From Ceratopteris richardii (lineage: Eukaryota; Streptophyta; Polypodiopsida; Polypodiales; Pteridaceae), in the NCBI GenBank assembly GCA_020310875.1, contig CM035430.1, forward strand, positions 104,652,431 to 104,716,430: DNA of 64,000 nt. Direction: 5' to 3'. Both the position numbers and the translations under genes were made by a program. Under the pieces are notes generated by a model. It ran no database searches and was not told the origin of the DNA. It saw only the letters and a list, made by a program, of their open reading frames with translations. Every line of letters starts with the position of its first letter. Within the stretch, counting starts at the first letter, position 1. Positions 54,388-64,000 of the stretch are shown piece after piece.

Positions 54388-57300
54388 TTTTCTTCTAAGG
54401 GGAAAGAAGGAAATATTTTTCTGTCCTCTTCAAAATTCCAAAAATAGGTCCATTGTGGATTATCCCTCTTCCATTGACCCAATTCTGATTTTTTCACCCA
54501 GTAATGTTTTACTCCATTTGTCCTTCTGTTCTCGAAATATCCATGCTCTGTGGATGAACATTTTGTGACATTTTTTGGCTTCCATATCCATTTTGTTTTA
54601 ATTTCCTGTTTTGGTGAGCCATAACTGTGCATGACCTGTTTCCATATTCTTTTTGTTCTGTTTTGTTGATATTGCAACTTTGGCAATAATAGTCTACTCT
54701 GTTTTGTCTCCTCATCCACCTTTACCTCTTCAGTCTTTTGCTGATCTTGAGTGTATGAAGCTTGATCACTTTGTATTGTCAAAATGTTCTTGTCCTCCAT
54801 TGAGAAAGCAAATCCTTCGAGATGTGGTTCATGAACATCCATATGAACTACCTGCTCTTCATTACTCAGAAAGAACATTAAAAACTTTTTGTCCTTGATG
54901 GTCAAATTAAGCTTCATTTTTTCAAAATTTAAGATGACTTTACCTTGTTTGAGCCATGGTTGCCCTAAAATCAGCTTTTCAGTCATTAAATGGTCTGGCC
55001 ACTCTTCACAATCTATCTCCATATATTCATTATTAAATTTAACTTTAATAGAAAGTGAAGATATGCTTTGAATTCTTTTCCCTCCCAGGGTTTTGATCAA
55101 AATTCTGCTTTCAGCTCTCTTAAGATTAAACTTATTGATCAAGGCTGAGCTAACTAGATTCACTTGAGCTCCCGAGTCTATCAAAACCCTTATGTTTTCA
55201 TTCTGGTAATTCATCATAATCAAAGGCAAATGTTCTTTTTGCTTTAGAGTGTTTTCACATAAGCACACTTGTTTCAATTTTCTAATTCTCTCTTTGGCTT
55301 CTAGTTGAGCCTCCTTTCTAATACTTTCTTCTTCTTTTTTCCTATTTTGGGCCTTTTGCAACCTTCTCCATTCCTCAGTAGTTAATGGGCACTCATACCT
55401 CTTTACTCTACATCCACTTATGAAATTTGGCATGATTTCCCCATCAATATTGGCTAACTGAATAGCTCCACTTTTGCTTATCTGATGTATGATATATGGC
55501 CCATGACCTTTTTTCTCAAACTTTTTCTGATGTTCCTTGATTGTGTAAGCTAAGACCAGGTCTCCTTCTTGTAGATCTTTGTCTTTTATGTGAACATCAT
55601 GATAAGCTTTTTGTCTTTTCTTGTTTGTATATATACTCATCACTGCTTGGAGTCTCGATGCTCCCAGTTTTTCTAAGTCTATGACTCTCTCAGATAATTC
55701 ATGTCCTGTCCAATTGTATTGGCTACCCACCTTCAATGTTGGAATAAGAAATTCCATGGGTAAAACCGCATTCTGGCCATACACCAAATTAAATGGTGTA
55801 GTCCCTAAAGCTGTTTTGTATGCCACTCTATAAGCCCAAAGAACATGATTCAGTTGATAATCCCAGTCATTTCTGTTTGTGTTGACTAATTTGGACAATA
55901 CATTGCAAAGTACTTTATTAGTGCTTTCTGCTAATCCATTGGCTTGTGGGTGATATGGGGCTGACTTATTGTGACTAATCATGAAATAATTAGTCATGTT
56001 TTCTATGATCTGATTTAAAAAATGAGTCCCCCTATCACTTACCAATTCAATTGGTAGTCCAAATCTAGTGATAATGTTTTTATACAAAAATCTAGCAGTG
56101 GTGTGAGCATCATTTCTTTTAGTAGCTTTGGCCTCAGCCCATTTTGTCAAATAATCTGTAGCTACTAGTATGTATTCTGCATGAGATTGTCTGGCTGGAG
56201 GATGTATTGGTCCAATAAAGTCCAATCCCCATTTACTAAAAGCTCTGGCTGAAATTAAAGGAATTAATGGCATGTTATCTCTTTTGTTTGGTTGGCTTAC
56301 CCTTTGACAGACATCACATCTTTTTACATAAGTTCTAGCATCGGGAAATAGGGTTGGCCACCAAAAGCCAGAATATAAGATGAGTTTGGCTGTTCTATCA
56401 CTTGAGAAATGTCCTCCAGCTACTCCTGAGTGTGCCATTTCCAATATCTCTAAATACCTTTCTTCTGGAACACAGATTCTCAGATATCCATCCATTCCTC
56501 TCTTGTATAATTGCTCTCCTATGAGTTGATATTCTTCTGAGATCACTTGTAGATTTCTTGAATCAGCACCAGCTATTACTTGTTCCCCTTTCTCCTTTCT
56601 CTTCAACTTCTCAACAATATTTTCACTCCATTCAGGGTTTTTCTGAAACCAATATAGAGTTATTAATTCTGATTTCTGCCATGTTTGACATTTTTGACAA
56701 TTATCAATATATCTCTCCACATCTTGAATCTTATTTGGCCAATGTACTCCCATCCTATTAAGGTTACTTAGAGTGACAATCGTAGAAGCATGAGTACATG
56801 GATTCCAGCAATGAGCTTTTCTTACATATCCATATTGCTCCTCTTCTGGAGTACAATATTCCAGTATACCTGACTGATTGAGGTGATACAAATGTCCAGC
56901 TAACAACATGAAATTCCTGCTTTGTAACACCAGATGTGTATTATTTGCTAATGACCTACAAGGTCCCATGGTTAGCAAGGGAATTAATGACATCGACCAT
57001 TCAGGAACACTTTCCACCTTGAATAAGTATGTATCTGGCAAATCATCATCTATAGGTGAACTAGGTTCTTTTGACTGAATTCTTGATAAATGATCTGCTC
57101 TCAAGTGTGTTTTTCCTTGTCTAAACCACCACCTCAAACTCAAATTCCATTAGTAAAAGAAACCATCTTACTATTCTTCCTGTATGACATGGTTTATTTA
57201 CTAAATAGAGTAGAGCTTGGTGATCCACAAAGAATTTAAACTTGTTGGCCAATAGATAATGTCTGTATTTTTTGACAGCAAAAATCATTCCCAACCCTTC

Positions 57301-59940
57301 TCTCTCAGTAGTTGTGTAGTTTTTTTCTGCAATGTTTAATTGTCTACTTGCATATGCTACTGGAAAATCTAATTTGCTTCCTTCTATTGGTTGTGCTAAC
57401 ACACATCCCAGAGCATAATTTGAAGCATCGACATGTACATGAAAGATTTTATCCCACTGAGGTGTTTTTAAGATTGGTGCTGTCACCAAACAAGTTTTTA
57501 ATGTTTCAAATGCTTGGTCACATTCTTCAGTCCACTCAAACTTTGTGATGAGGGCATATAAGGGCTTGGCTATATCAGCAAATTTGTATACAAATTTTCT
57601 GTAGTACCCACAATGTCCCATAAAAGTTTGGAGTTCCTTCACATTTGTTGGTCTAGGAAGCTCTATTATGGCTTTTATTTTCTTCTCATCAGTAGAGATT
57701 CCATTTTTTGACACTATGTGACCCAACATTCTTCCTTGTCTGACATAGAATACACACTTTTCTGGGTTTAAGCATACTCTATATGTCCTGCACTTCCTGA
57801 ATATTCTTTCCAAATCTTGTAAATGATCTTGTCTTTTTAAAGAAAAAGTGCATAAGTCATCTACATAGATTTCCATCACATTTCTCAGGAATTCTTTGAA
57901 AATATGACACATCAACCTTTGAAAAGTTGCTGGGGCATTGGTCAATCCAAAGGGCATAACCCTAAAAGCATAAACCCCCCATTCTGTAGAAAAGGCAGTC
58001 TTATGTTGGTCCTCTAAAGCTATTGGTACTTGATTGTATCCTGAGAAGCCATCTAGAAAACTATAGACTTCCTTTCCTGCAACTCTCTCAAGAAGATGAT
58101 CTGTTATTGGCAGTGGATAACTATCCCTTATAGTTGCTGCATTTACTTTCTTCAAGTTAATGCATACCCTAAGTTTCCCGTTCTTTTTTGGCACCACAAC
58201 TATAGGTGATATCCATTCAGTGTACTCTATTTCATAAATGAAATTAGCAGCCAACAACTTGTCAATTTCTTTCTTTATTTTGGCAGAGTATTTGTCATTA
58301 AATGTATAATGTCTCTGTTTGCTTGGTTTTGCATCAGGTGTCATAGGAATCTTATGCTCACAAATTTTTGGATCAATTCCTTTCAAATCTTTATAACTGT
58401 AAGCAAATACATCCCTATAGTTCTTTGCTAGGTTCCTTAATGCTTCTTCTTCTTGTGATGTCATGTCATCAGCTATTACTATTTGTCTCTCTTCTCCTTC
58501 TTCCTGTGTAATTACAATTTTCTTTGTTTGTTCTTCGTTATCATATGCTTCCCCTTTCTTCTTCTCTCTTTTTGGTTTCATTCTCAGAAGTAGTCTGTCT
58601 TCTACTTCATAAGTTTTAAAGTTTGCTGGTACATCAAAGTATTGATCTCTGTTTATCTCTTTCTCTTTCTTTTCTTTTTCCTGGTCTCTTTCTATTTCTT
58701 TGTGTTTATGTTCCTTGTATTTGCCTGAGATTTTATCTTTGATTGCATCCTCAGCTTTTACTGTTTCCAAATATTGTGATTTTCCTTCTGTTAATATCAT
58801 TTCTTGATTTTGATCCTCTTCTCTTTTTGATACTCCTATCATGTGTATGCCAATGTGGAAGATGTCAAATCCTTCCTCATTTTGGAATTCCATTCCCACA
58901 TATTCCTCACTGGCCAAATCCATGGTAGCTAAGATTTGATTCCATCCATAAGGCTCAAACTCTTCATCTTTGAATTGTTGAGGCACATAATTTTCATCTT
59001 GTATTTCTCTTTCTTCCACACAATCTTCTCTCCTTAACTTCCTTTTCCTATTTGTGATATTTCTTAATATGTTACACTTCCAAACTGCTGATTCACCTTC
59101 TTCCTGATCCTCCCTCTCTGATTCTTCACTTTCTGGTTGATTTTGATGTATTTTATACCATTCTCTAGGAGATATGTCACAATAGTGGCCATTTCTTAAG
59201 TTTACTCTTGTTATTCTCCCCTGGTTCTGAAGATATAAACAATCATTACCCCAATCTTGTACAATTTGCATTTGTCTCATGAAGGGTCTTCCTAGGATAA
59301 TTTCATAAGATGTGGATTGTGGAAATTCTACTATAGCAAAGGTATGCTCTATTTCTATGCCACATATGTCCACAATCACTTTTTCCCAAATTCCTAGGGG
59401 CTTTTCTATATGTCCATCTGCAAGTTGTAATCTCATTTTAGTGGGTAATAATTCCTTTCTTCCCCATTTCTCCCAGGTTTGTTTAGTCATTATAGCCACT
59501 CCTGATCCACTATCCAAAATGGCTTTTGCTGAATGTTTTCCATATTGTAATTTTAAGGTTGAATTCCCTTCTTCTCCTTCACAATATCCTCCTATTTTGT
59601 CAATAGGAATATACCATAGTTCCTCTAATTCTTGTGTTGGTGAATGAAGGTTTCCAGATATTGTTTCTTCCTTGTTCATCTTGTTTTGTAGGTGAGGATT
59701 TTGTTTCAACAAATTTTCCCATGTTGTATGACATGTAATACTACAATGTTCATCTAAACTCATTTGGAATGTTATGTGTGGATTTCCTTCTTTATCATCT
59801 TCCTTGGTTTTTGTTTTTTCATGCTGATCAAATGTTCTCCGAGAGCTGTCTTCTTCCCCTAATCTGAGTTGTGTTTCCTGGATAATTTGTTTGCATTTTA
59901 GCATCCTTTCATGCTCTAAATCCGGTATGGGATAAGCCAT
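54384..59940 (-). pseudogene. pol: Element E pol with paired zinc modules and a second retropepsin
   Basis: Retropepsin 1 has ILDSGSGVAIM (59500-59514) and IILGRPFMRQ. A charged linker of about 250 residues follows. RT (about 58230-57700) has VVVPKKNGKLRVCINLKK and YVDD at 57856-57867. RNase H (about 57440-57140) has HVDASNYALG, TTTEREGLGM and VDHQALLYL. Two zinc modules HX6HX30CX2C are at 56688-56813 and 56307-56432. The integrase core has D, D and E at about 56222, 56036 and 55928 with 61- and 35-residue spacing, and a GPY motif near 55500. Behind it lies a second retropepsin-like domain, VLIDSGAQVNLVS (about 55180) and LILGQPWL. Gypsy pol usually ends near the GPY or chromodomain. About one break, so the element is a fossil as it stands. 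Confidence 0.88.
54864..55226 (-). other. Second retropepsin-like domain behind integrase in element E
   Basis: About 120 residues with the aspartic-protease active-site motif DSGA (D at 55176-55178), the preceding hydrophobic strand RVLI and the distal LILGQPWL motif equivalent to ILG in retropepsins. It differs clearly from retropepsin 1 of the same element (DSGSG, ILGRPFM), so it is not a recent duplicate. Confidence 0.75.
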
Positions 59941-60036
59941 TGCATGGTCTGCGGGGCTTGGTCCCTCTTGAATCCTTCCTTTATAGGCTTTGATTAGGGT
60001 GTCTAGGCTATGAGAATTTCCTAATTCAGACAGATT

Positions 60037-62157
60037 CTAGGTCTTTTGAGGAGAAGTATGTTTTGAATTTGTTTGTTCCTGATTGTCTTCTTCCAGACTT
60101 TTGCCCACTTTCCTCTTCTTTTCCCATTTCCCTTTTTGTCTATTTTTCTTTCCTTTTGATGTGGAACCCTCACTTTGTTCTTTAATTGTTCCTTGTTGCT
60201 TGGCTTGTGCCCTTGTTATAACATTAAGTTCAATTTGATCATTGTCACTCAATTCCTCTTGTTCCATAATTTTAACTGTTTTTAAAGGTATGTTATTAGG
60301 TGTGTTCTGTTGTTTTTGGGGATTTTTTGGACAGTCCTTGATCAGATGTTCTCTACCACAATCCTTACAGTATGCTCCCTCTATCCTGAATGTTGGAGGT
60401 TGTGGACAATCTCTAATGAAATGCTCTCCCCCACACCTATAACATGTTATCTTTGGTCCCCCTTTGAATTGAGGTTTTTGATTGGACATGTAGTTGTTAG
60501 TAATGTACATGAATGTTGCTGTGTCCATTTCAATTTTTCCATTTCCCAGATCTAGGGCTTTAAGCTCAGGTTCCCTTATTTCATAATCTTCCCATTCTTC
60601 CTGATGTCCCTCACTCCATTGATATTCTTCCTTATAAGGTGATCTGAATCTTGAATTTCCTTCATCAATGGGTGTATATTTAACTGTTACCACATTGGTT
60701 GGAATGGGAGGTTGTTGTCCCAATACTGGTCTTGGCTGCTCAGTATAACCTGATTCCCTCTGAGCCATATAGTCTCTTTCCTTGACAGGTTGTTTGTTAT
60801 AGAAGCAATCCTCCCTGGTATGGTTTGTCCATTTTCTCTCTAGTGTACAATACTTGAGTGTCTTCCTATCTTGTAACTGTTGTGGTTTCTGATAAGGGCA
60901 TTGTTGTGCCAGATGATTTTCTCCACAAATATAACATTTCTTGTTTGTGTTTATCCTAGAGTTTATCAGATTAGTTTTAGTGCTTACCTCTAGGGCTTTA
61001 GCAATAGCCTGAGCCAACTCTTCTGCTGGAGGAATTTTGTCTTCATAAGATCTGGGTTGATCAAATGCTAACAAATCTTGACCTCTGTTGTCCTCCAAAT
61101 CTATTGCTTCCTTAACACAGGCTGCTAAATCAGGACATCTCCTATAGTACACTAGGGTCCTTAATTGGGCACTTCTCAATCCCTCAATGAATAAGGATAC
61201 TTGTTTTGCCATGGAAGGTACTTCTTCTCTTGGGCATCTATCAATGTACTGCTTAAACCTTCTGGCTGCTTCTCTAACATTTTCCTCCTTTTGTTGTTTG
61301 AAGCTGTGTATCAATGTGGCTGTACTATGTTTGATTCCAGTCTTAGAGAATTCACCAATGAAAGCTTCTAAGAAAGATTCAATGTCTAGGTACATTTCTT
61401 TTCTCAAAGGAATGAACCATGATAAGGCTGGCCCTGTTAGGGTTAGACCAAATGCTTCAAATTGTACCTTGTAATCTTCTACTTCCTCTGCTCTAATCAG
61501 TTGTCTAAATTCTGCAGCATGAGCATGAGGATCTGAATACCCTTCATATTGGTTCTTCATGCATTTGGCTACTTGGTATGGTCTAAGCATCCTACCCTGA
61601 GGTTGCCAATGAGGTCTTCTTCTGAGCGGGAAGTCATTGTTTCCTTCTGGTTCTCTGTCAAAGGGATTTGGTGAAGCATGTGTCCTTCTCCCATGATTTT
61701 GCTCATTATTAGTGTAGTTTTCATTTGGTCTAGGTATGTCTGGTTGTCCCATGTTATGTTCCCAAGGTCCTTTGTCAGCACATTGCCCTAGATCATTTGA
61801 ATTTTCTGGGTCTTGAGAGAAGATGTATACACATCCTTGCCTGTCTTCATATCTTCCATCTTTGAATTGGGCTACTGGAGTTATATTCAGGGGAATTTCT
61901 AAATTTCTCAGTCTAATGAGGAATTTATGCATTCCATCCTGGTATATATAGGTTCCAAACCTATTTGTATACATGTATTTAAGGATGTTTCTAAAATCCC
62001 CAGTTTCTATTGACTCATTTGTTTCATTTAGGTTTTCCATGTTATTTTCTTGTCTTATACTTCTTTCTGATCTTTTATTACTTCCTGGCTCTTTTTCCTT
62101 CCTTGTTAGGTCTTGTTTAAGAATTGAATTTATTTTATTTCCAGACCTTAGTATCAT
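60037..62157 (-). CDS. gag: Element E gag with three zinc knuckles
   Basis: 706 codons, from MILRSGNKINSIL. A basic, variable N-terminus is followed by the central gag domain (residues about 190-380) with RPYQVAKCMKNQYEGYSDPH, FEAFGLTLTGPALSWF, ATLIHSFKQ and RRFKQYIDRCPREEVPSM. Three CX2CX4HX4C knuckles follow: CYICGENHLAQQC (about 60900-60940), CYRCGGEHFIRDC (about 60412-60453) and CKDCGREHLIKDC (about 60346-60385). The end is basic, after the VITRAQAK motif common at gypsy gag-protease junctions. Longer than usual gypsy gag. The frame looks whole. Gag forms the particle and packages RNA. Confidence 0.9.
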   Translation of the reverse strand: MILRSGNKINSILKQDLTRKEKEPGSNKRSERSIRQENNMENLNETNESIETGDFRNILKYMYTNRFGTYIYQDGMHKFLIRLRNLEIPLNITPVAQFKDGRYEDRQGCVYIFSQDPENSNDLGQCADKGPWEHNMGQPDIPRPNENYTNNEQNHGRRTHASPNPFDREPEGNNDFPLRRRPHWQPQGRMLRPYQVAKCMKNQYEGYSDPHAHAAEFRQLIRAEEVEDYKVQFEAFGLTLTGPALSWFIPLRKEMYLDIESFLEAFIGEFSKTGIKHSTATLIHSFKQQKEENVREAARRFKQYIDRCPREEVPSMAKQVSLFIEGLRSAQLRTLVYYRRCPDLAACVKEAIDLEDNRGQDLLAFDQPRSYEDKIPPAEELAQAIAKALEVSTKTNLINSRINTNKKCYICGENHLAQQCPYQKPQQLQDRKTLKYCTLERKWTNHTREDCFYNKQPVKERDYMAQRESGYTEQPRPVLGQQPPIPTNVVTVKYTPIDEGNSRFRSPYKEEYQWSEGHQEEWEDYEIREPELKALDLGNGKIEMDTATFMYITNNYMSNQKPQFKGGPKITCYRCGGEHFIRDCPQPPTFRIEGAYCKDCGREHLIKDCPKNPQKQQNTPNNIPLKTVKIMEQEELSDNDQIELNVITRAQAKQQGTIKEQSEGSTSKGKKNRQKGKWEKKRKVGKSLEEDNQEQTNSKHTSPQKT

Positions 62158-62330
62158 TCAACTATTCTTGACCAATTTCTAATACTCAACAGAGTGTTTG
62201 TCACAGTTTCCTAACCAATATATTGGTTTTCCACAGTTTTTTGTCCAAAATTGTGTGTGTTTTAATTTTCTTCCTATGTTTTGTGCTTTTCACAACTTCT
62301 TAATGAATTTAGGTTTTTTCACGATTTTCT
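62158..62330. other. Element E leader next to gag
   Basis: T-rich (plus strand) leader between gag and the hairpin array, with isolated TTTTCCACAGTTTTTTG-like motifs that pass into the array. No gene. Confidence 0.6.
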
Positions 62331-63160
62331 ACTGCCAGAAGTGTTTTTTCACAAATTTCAGATGAAAATCGTGTTTTTCACGATTTTATCATGCAATTAG
62401 ACTTTTTCACGATTTTCTGATGAACTTGATGTTTTTCACGATTTTGTGTCTACTTGTGAGTTTTTCACGATTTTCTGTTGAAAATCGTGTTTTTCACGAT
62501 TTTCTATCTACTTGTGAGTTTTTCACGATTTTCTGTTGAAAATCGAGTTTTTCACGATTTTGTGTCAAAATCGTGTTTTTTGCGATTTTGTGTCAAAATC
62601 GTGTTTTTTTGCGATTTTGTTCACAGAATCGTGTTTTTTGCGATTTTGTGTCAAAATCGTGTTTTTTGCGATTTTGTTCACAGAATCATGTTTTTTGCGA
62701 TTTTGTGTCAAAATCGTGTTTTTTGCGATTTTGTTCACAGAATCGTGTTTTTTGCGATTTTGTGTCAAAATCGTGTTTTTTGCGATTTTGTTCACAGAAT
62801 CGTGTTTTTTGCGATTTTGTGTCAAAATCGTGTTTTTTGCGATTTTGTGTCAAAATCGTGTTTTTTGCGATTTTGTTCACAGAATCGTGTTTTTTGCGAT
62901 TTTGTTCACAGAATCGTGTTTTTTGCGATTTTGTGTCAAAATCGTGTTTTTTGCGATTTTGTTCACAGAATCGTGTTTTTTGCGATTTTGTATCAAAATC
63001 GTGTTTTTTTGTGATTTTGATCACAAAATCGTGTTTTTTGCGATTTTGTGTCAAAATCGTGTTTTTTGCGATTTTGATCACAGAATCGTGTTTTTTGCGA
63101 TTTTGTGTCAAAATCGTGTTTTTTGCGATTTTGTTCCCAGACAATCGTGATTGCTCACAG
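62331..63160. repeat. Hairpin array in the leader of element E (28/29-base units)
   Basis: After a diverged start (TTTTTCACGATTTTC repeats, 62331-62560), about 21 regular units run from 62560 to 63150. Type 1 (28 bases) contains CGATTTTG-TGT-CAAAATCG, a perfect 8-base stem with a 3-base loop. Type 2 (29 bases) contains CGATTTTG-TTCA-CAGAATCG, the same stem with one changed pair. The two types mostly alternate, giving a 57-base higher-order period. The array is free of stops in several frames, which creates spurious long frames. It lies in the 5' leader between primer site and gag. Confidence 0.93.
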
Positions 63161-64000
63161 ATTGTAAAAAAACACGATTTTCTTATGAAAATCGCGTTCT
63201 GGGAATCGCGATGTTGATGGCTCTTTTCACAGAATCGCGATTTTGAGTAAAACTCAGAATCGCGATTTTGTCCAAAATTTGGCAGATTTTCAACTTTTTG
63301 CTTTTTTCAATATTTTTCCACTTATAGAATCGCTTTATCAAAATTTTAACATGCAATGAAGAAATTTTTTGAAAAACATTTTTTCTTAATGAAAACCAAA
63401 AAAACAGGAAATCGCGATTTCGTGATTTTATTATTTTCCTACTTTTTTGTGTTATTTTATCACTTTAATGCAAAAAATATGTACTCAAGATGCTACTAGA
63501 CTTTTTACCTTGCTTGCCAAGTTGAAAATATCTCCAAAGCTTGCTGGTAGCAGGAAATCGCGATTTTGTTCGCCTCTGCACACTCTCTCTCTCCCTCTCT
63601 CTCACTCAAATGAATTTTTCTTTGAATTTCAGGTTTTTATAGTGTTCAGAAAATCGCGATTTTGTGTGATTTCTACTTTTCCTCACTCTTTCACTTATTC
63701 CTTTTCACTTACTCAATCCACCTAATCCTCCTTACACTTCCTTATCTCAATGTACCCAAATTTTCCACAGATTCCAAAAAACTTTCTTTACAGAAAATCG
63801 TGATTTTGTGTAAAGAATCGTGTTTTTTCTGTAGATCCTTTCTTGTGCAAATTTTGAGTATTCTATGTCCTTGCCTTCTCTCAATATCCTTCACAACTTC
63901 AATACATGAGTCACCTGAAAAGTTTTTTCAAAACAACACTTTTTTATAGAAAATCGCGATTCTGTTCAGAGAATCGTGTTTTCTAATTTTCTGGGTTTTT
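63161..64000. other. Element E leader, outer part
   Basis: T-rich leader with scattered ATCGCGATTTTG motifs (for example near 63227, 63252, 63411, 63557, 63654, 63952) and a short CTCTCTCTCCCTCTCTCTCAC stretch near 63585-63606. No LTR end or primer site is reached before the window edge. Confidence 0.7.

Larger units (their letters stand above)
48490..64000 (-). mobile_element. Element E: very large Ty3/gypsy element with extra frames, runs off the right edge
   Basis: A minus-strand gypsy element of at least 15.5 kb. From the right it has a leader with a hairpin array (to 62160), gag (62157-60037), pol (59940-54384), an internal polypurine tract and A tract, ORF3 (53943-51406), ORF4 (51366-49378), the 3' polypurine tract and 3' LTR. 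The 5' LTR and primer site are outside the window. It is the same family as element B by gag knuckles, RT and paired zinc modules, and the B primer site points to the Athila/Tat side of gypsy. Coding capacity is well preserved, about one clear break in pol. The left limit (about 48490) is approximate. Confidence 0.88.

Noticed and set aside
62478-63217. Three overlapping plus-strand frames of 178-214 codons and minus-strand frames in the same place
   Set aside because: They are read through the 28/29-base hairpin array, whose units lack stops in several frames. The proteins are pure repeats and no promoter or domain supports them.

Overview
The window is repeat-dense DNA from a land-plant nuclear genome. 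The evidence is the class of Ty1/copia and Ty3/gypsy LTR retrotransposons (copia elements with a TGGTATCAGAGC initiator-Met-tRNA primer site, and a gypsy element with an Athila/Tat-type primer site), together with a tRNA-headed SINE. Two relic protein families, which from memory I associate with non-seed plants and invertebrates, make a fern, lycophyte or moss possible. That is a weak inference. I found no convincing intact host gene, tRNA, rRNA or CRISPR array.

Left part (1-27 kb) is a nest of elements, all read on the minus strand. An old copia gag relic (G, 26475-27085) was hit by copia D (21119-26474). The 3' LTR of D was then hit by the large gypsy element B (5550-10893 and 16992-21118). 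B received two further insertions: copia C in its gag (10894-16991, direct repeats ACTAT, LTRs about 2.4% different by eye) and gypsy A in its integrase (1-5549, running off the left edge, frame open as far as visible). The order G, D, B, then A and C follows from which element interrupts which.

Middle part (27-48.5 kb) is older and more decayed: a copia reverse-transcriptase relic (28.0-29.1 kb), a CT microsatellite, a possible copia LTR with its primer site (31.07 kb), and a minus-strand relic of an uncharacterised transposase-like family (31.6-33.0 kb). Next come an AT-rich minisatellite that switches strand and carries a SINE with 14-bp target duplications, a tandem array of about 270 bp period, and several stretches in which I recognise nothing. 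A second transposase-like relic on the plus strand (41.5-42.3 and 47.4-48.5 kb) is split by copia F (42266-47403, direct repeats AAGTT).

Right part (about 48.5-64 kb) is one large gypsy element, E, on the minus strand and the same family as B. Its order is: leader with a 28/29-bp hairpin array, gag with three zinc knuckles, then pol, two extra long frames (ORF3 and ORF4), a polypurine tract and the 3' LTR. E is the most interesting object here. Pol contains two tandem integrase-type zinc modules of identical spacing (HX6HX30CX2C) and a second retropepsin-like domain behind the integrase. An exact 15-bp copy of the 3' polypurine tract sits between pol and ORF3. B shares the paired zinc modules and also has a leader full of short CG-bearing hairpins.
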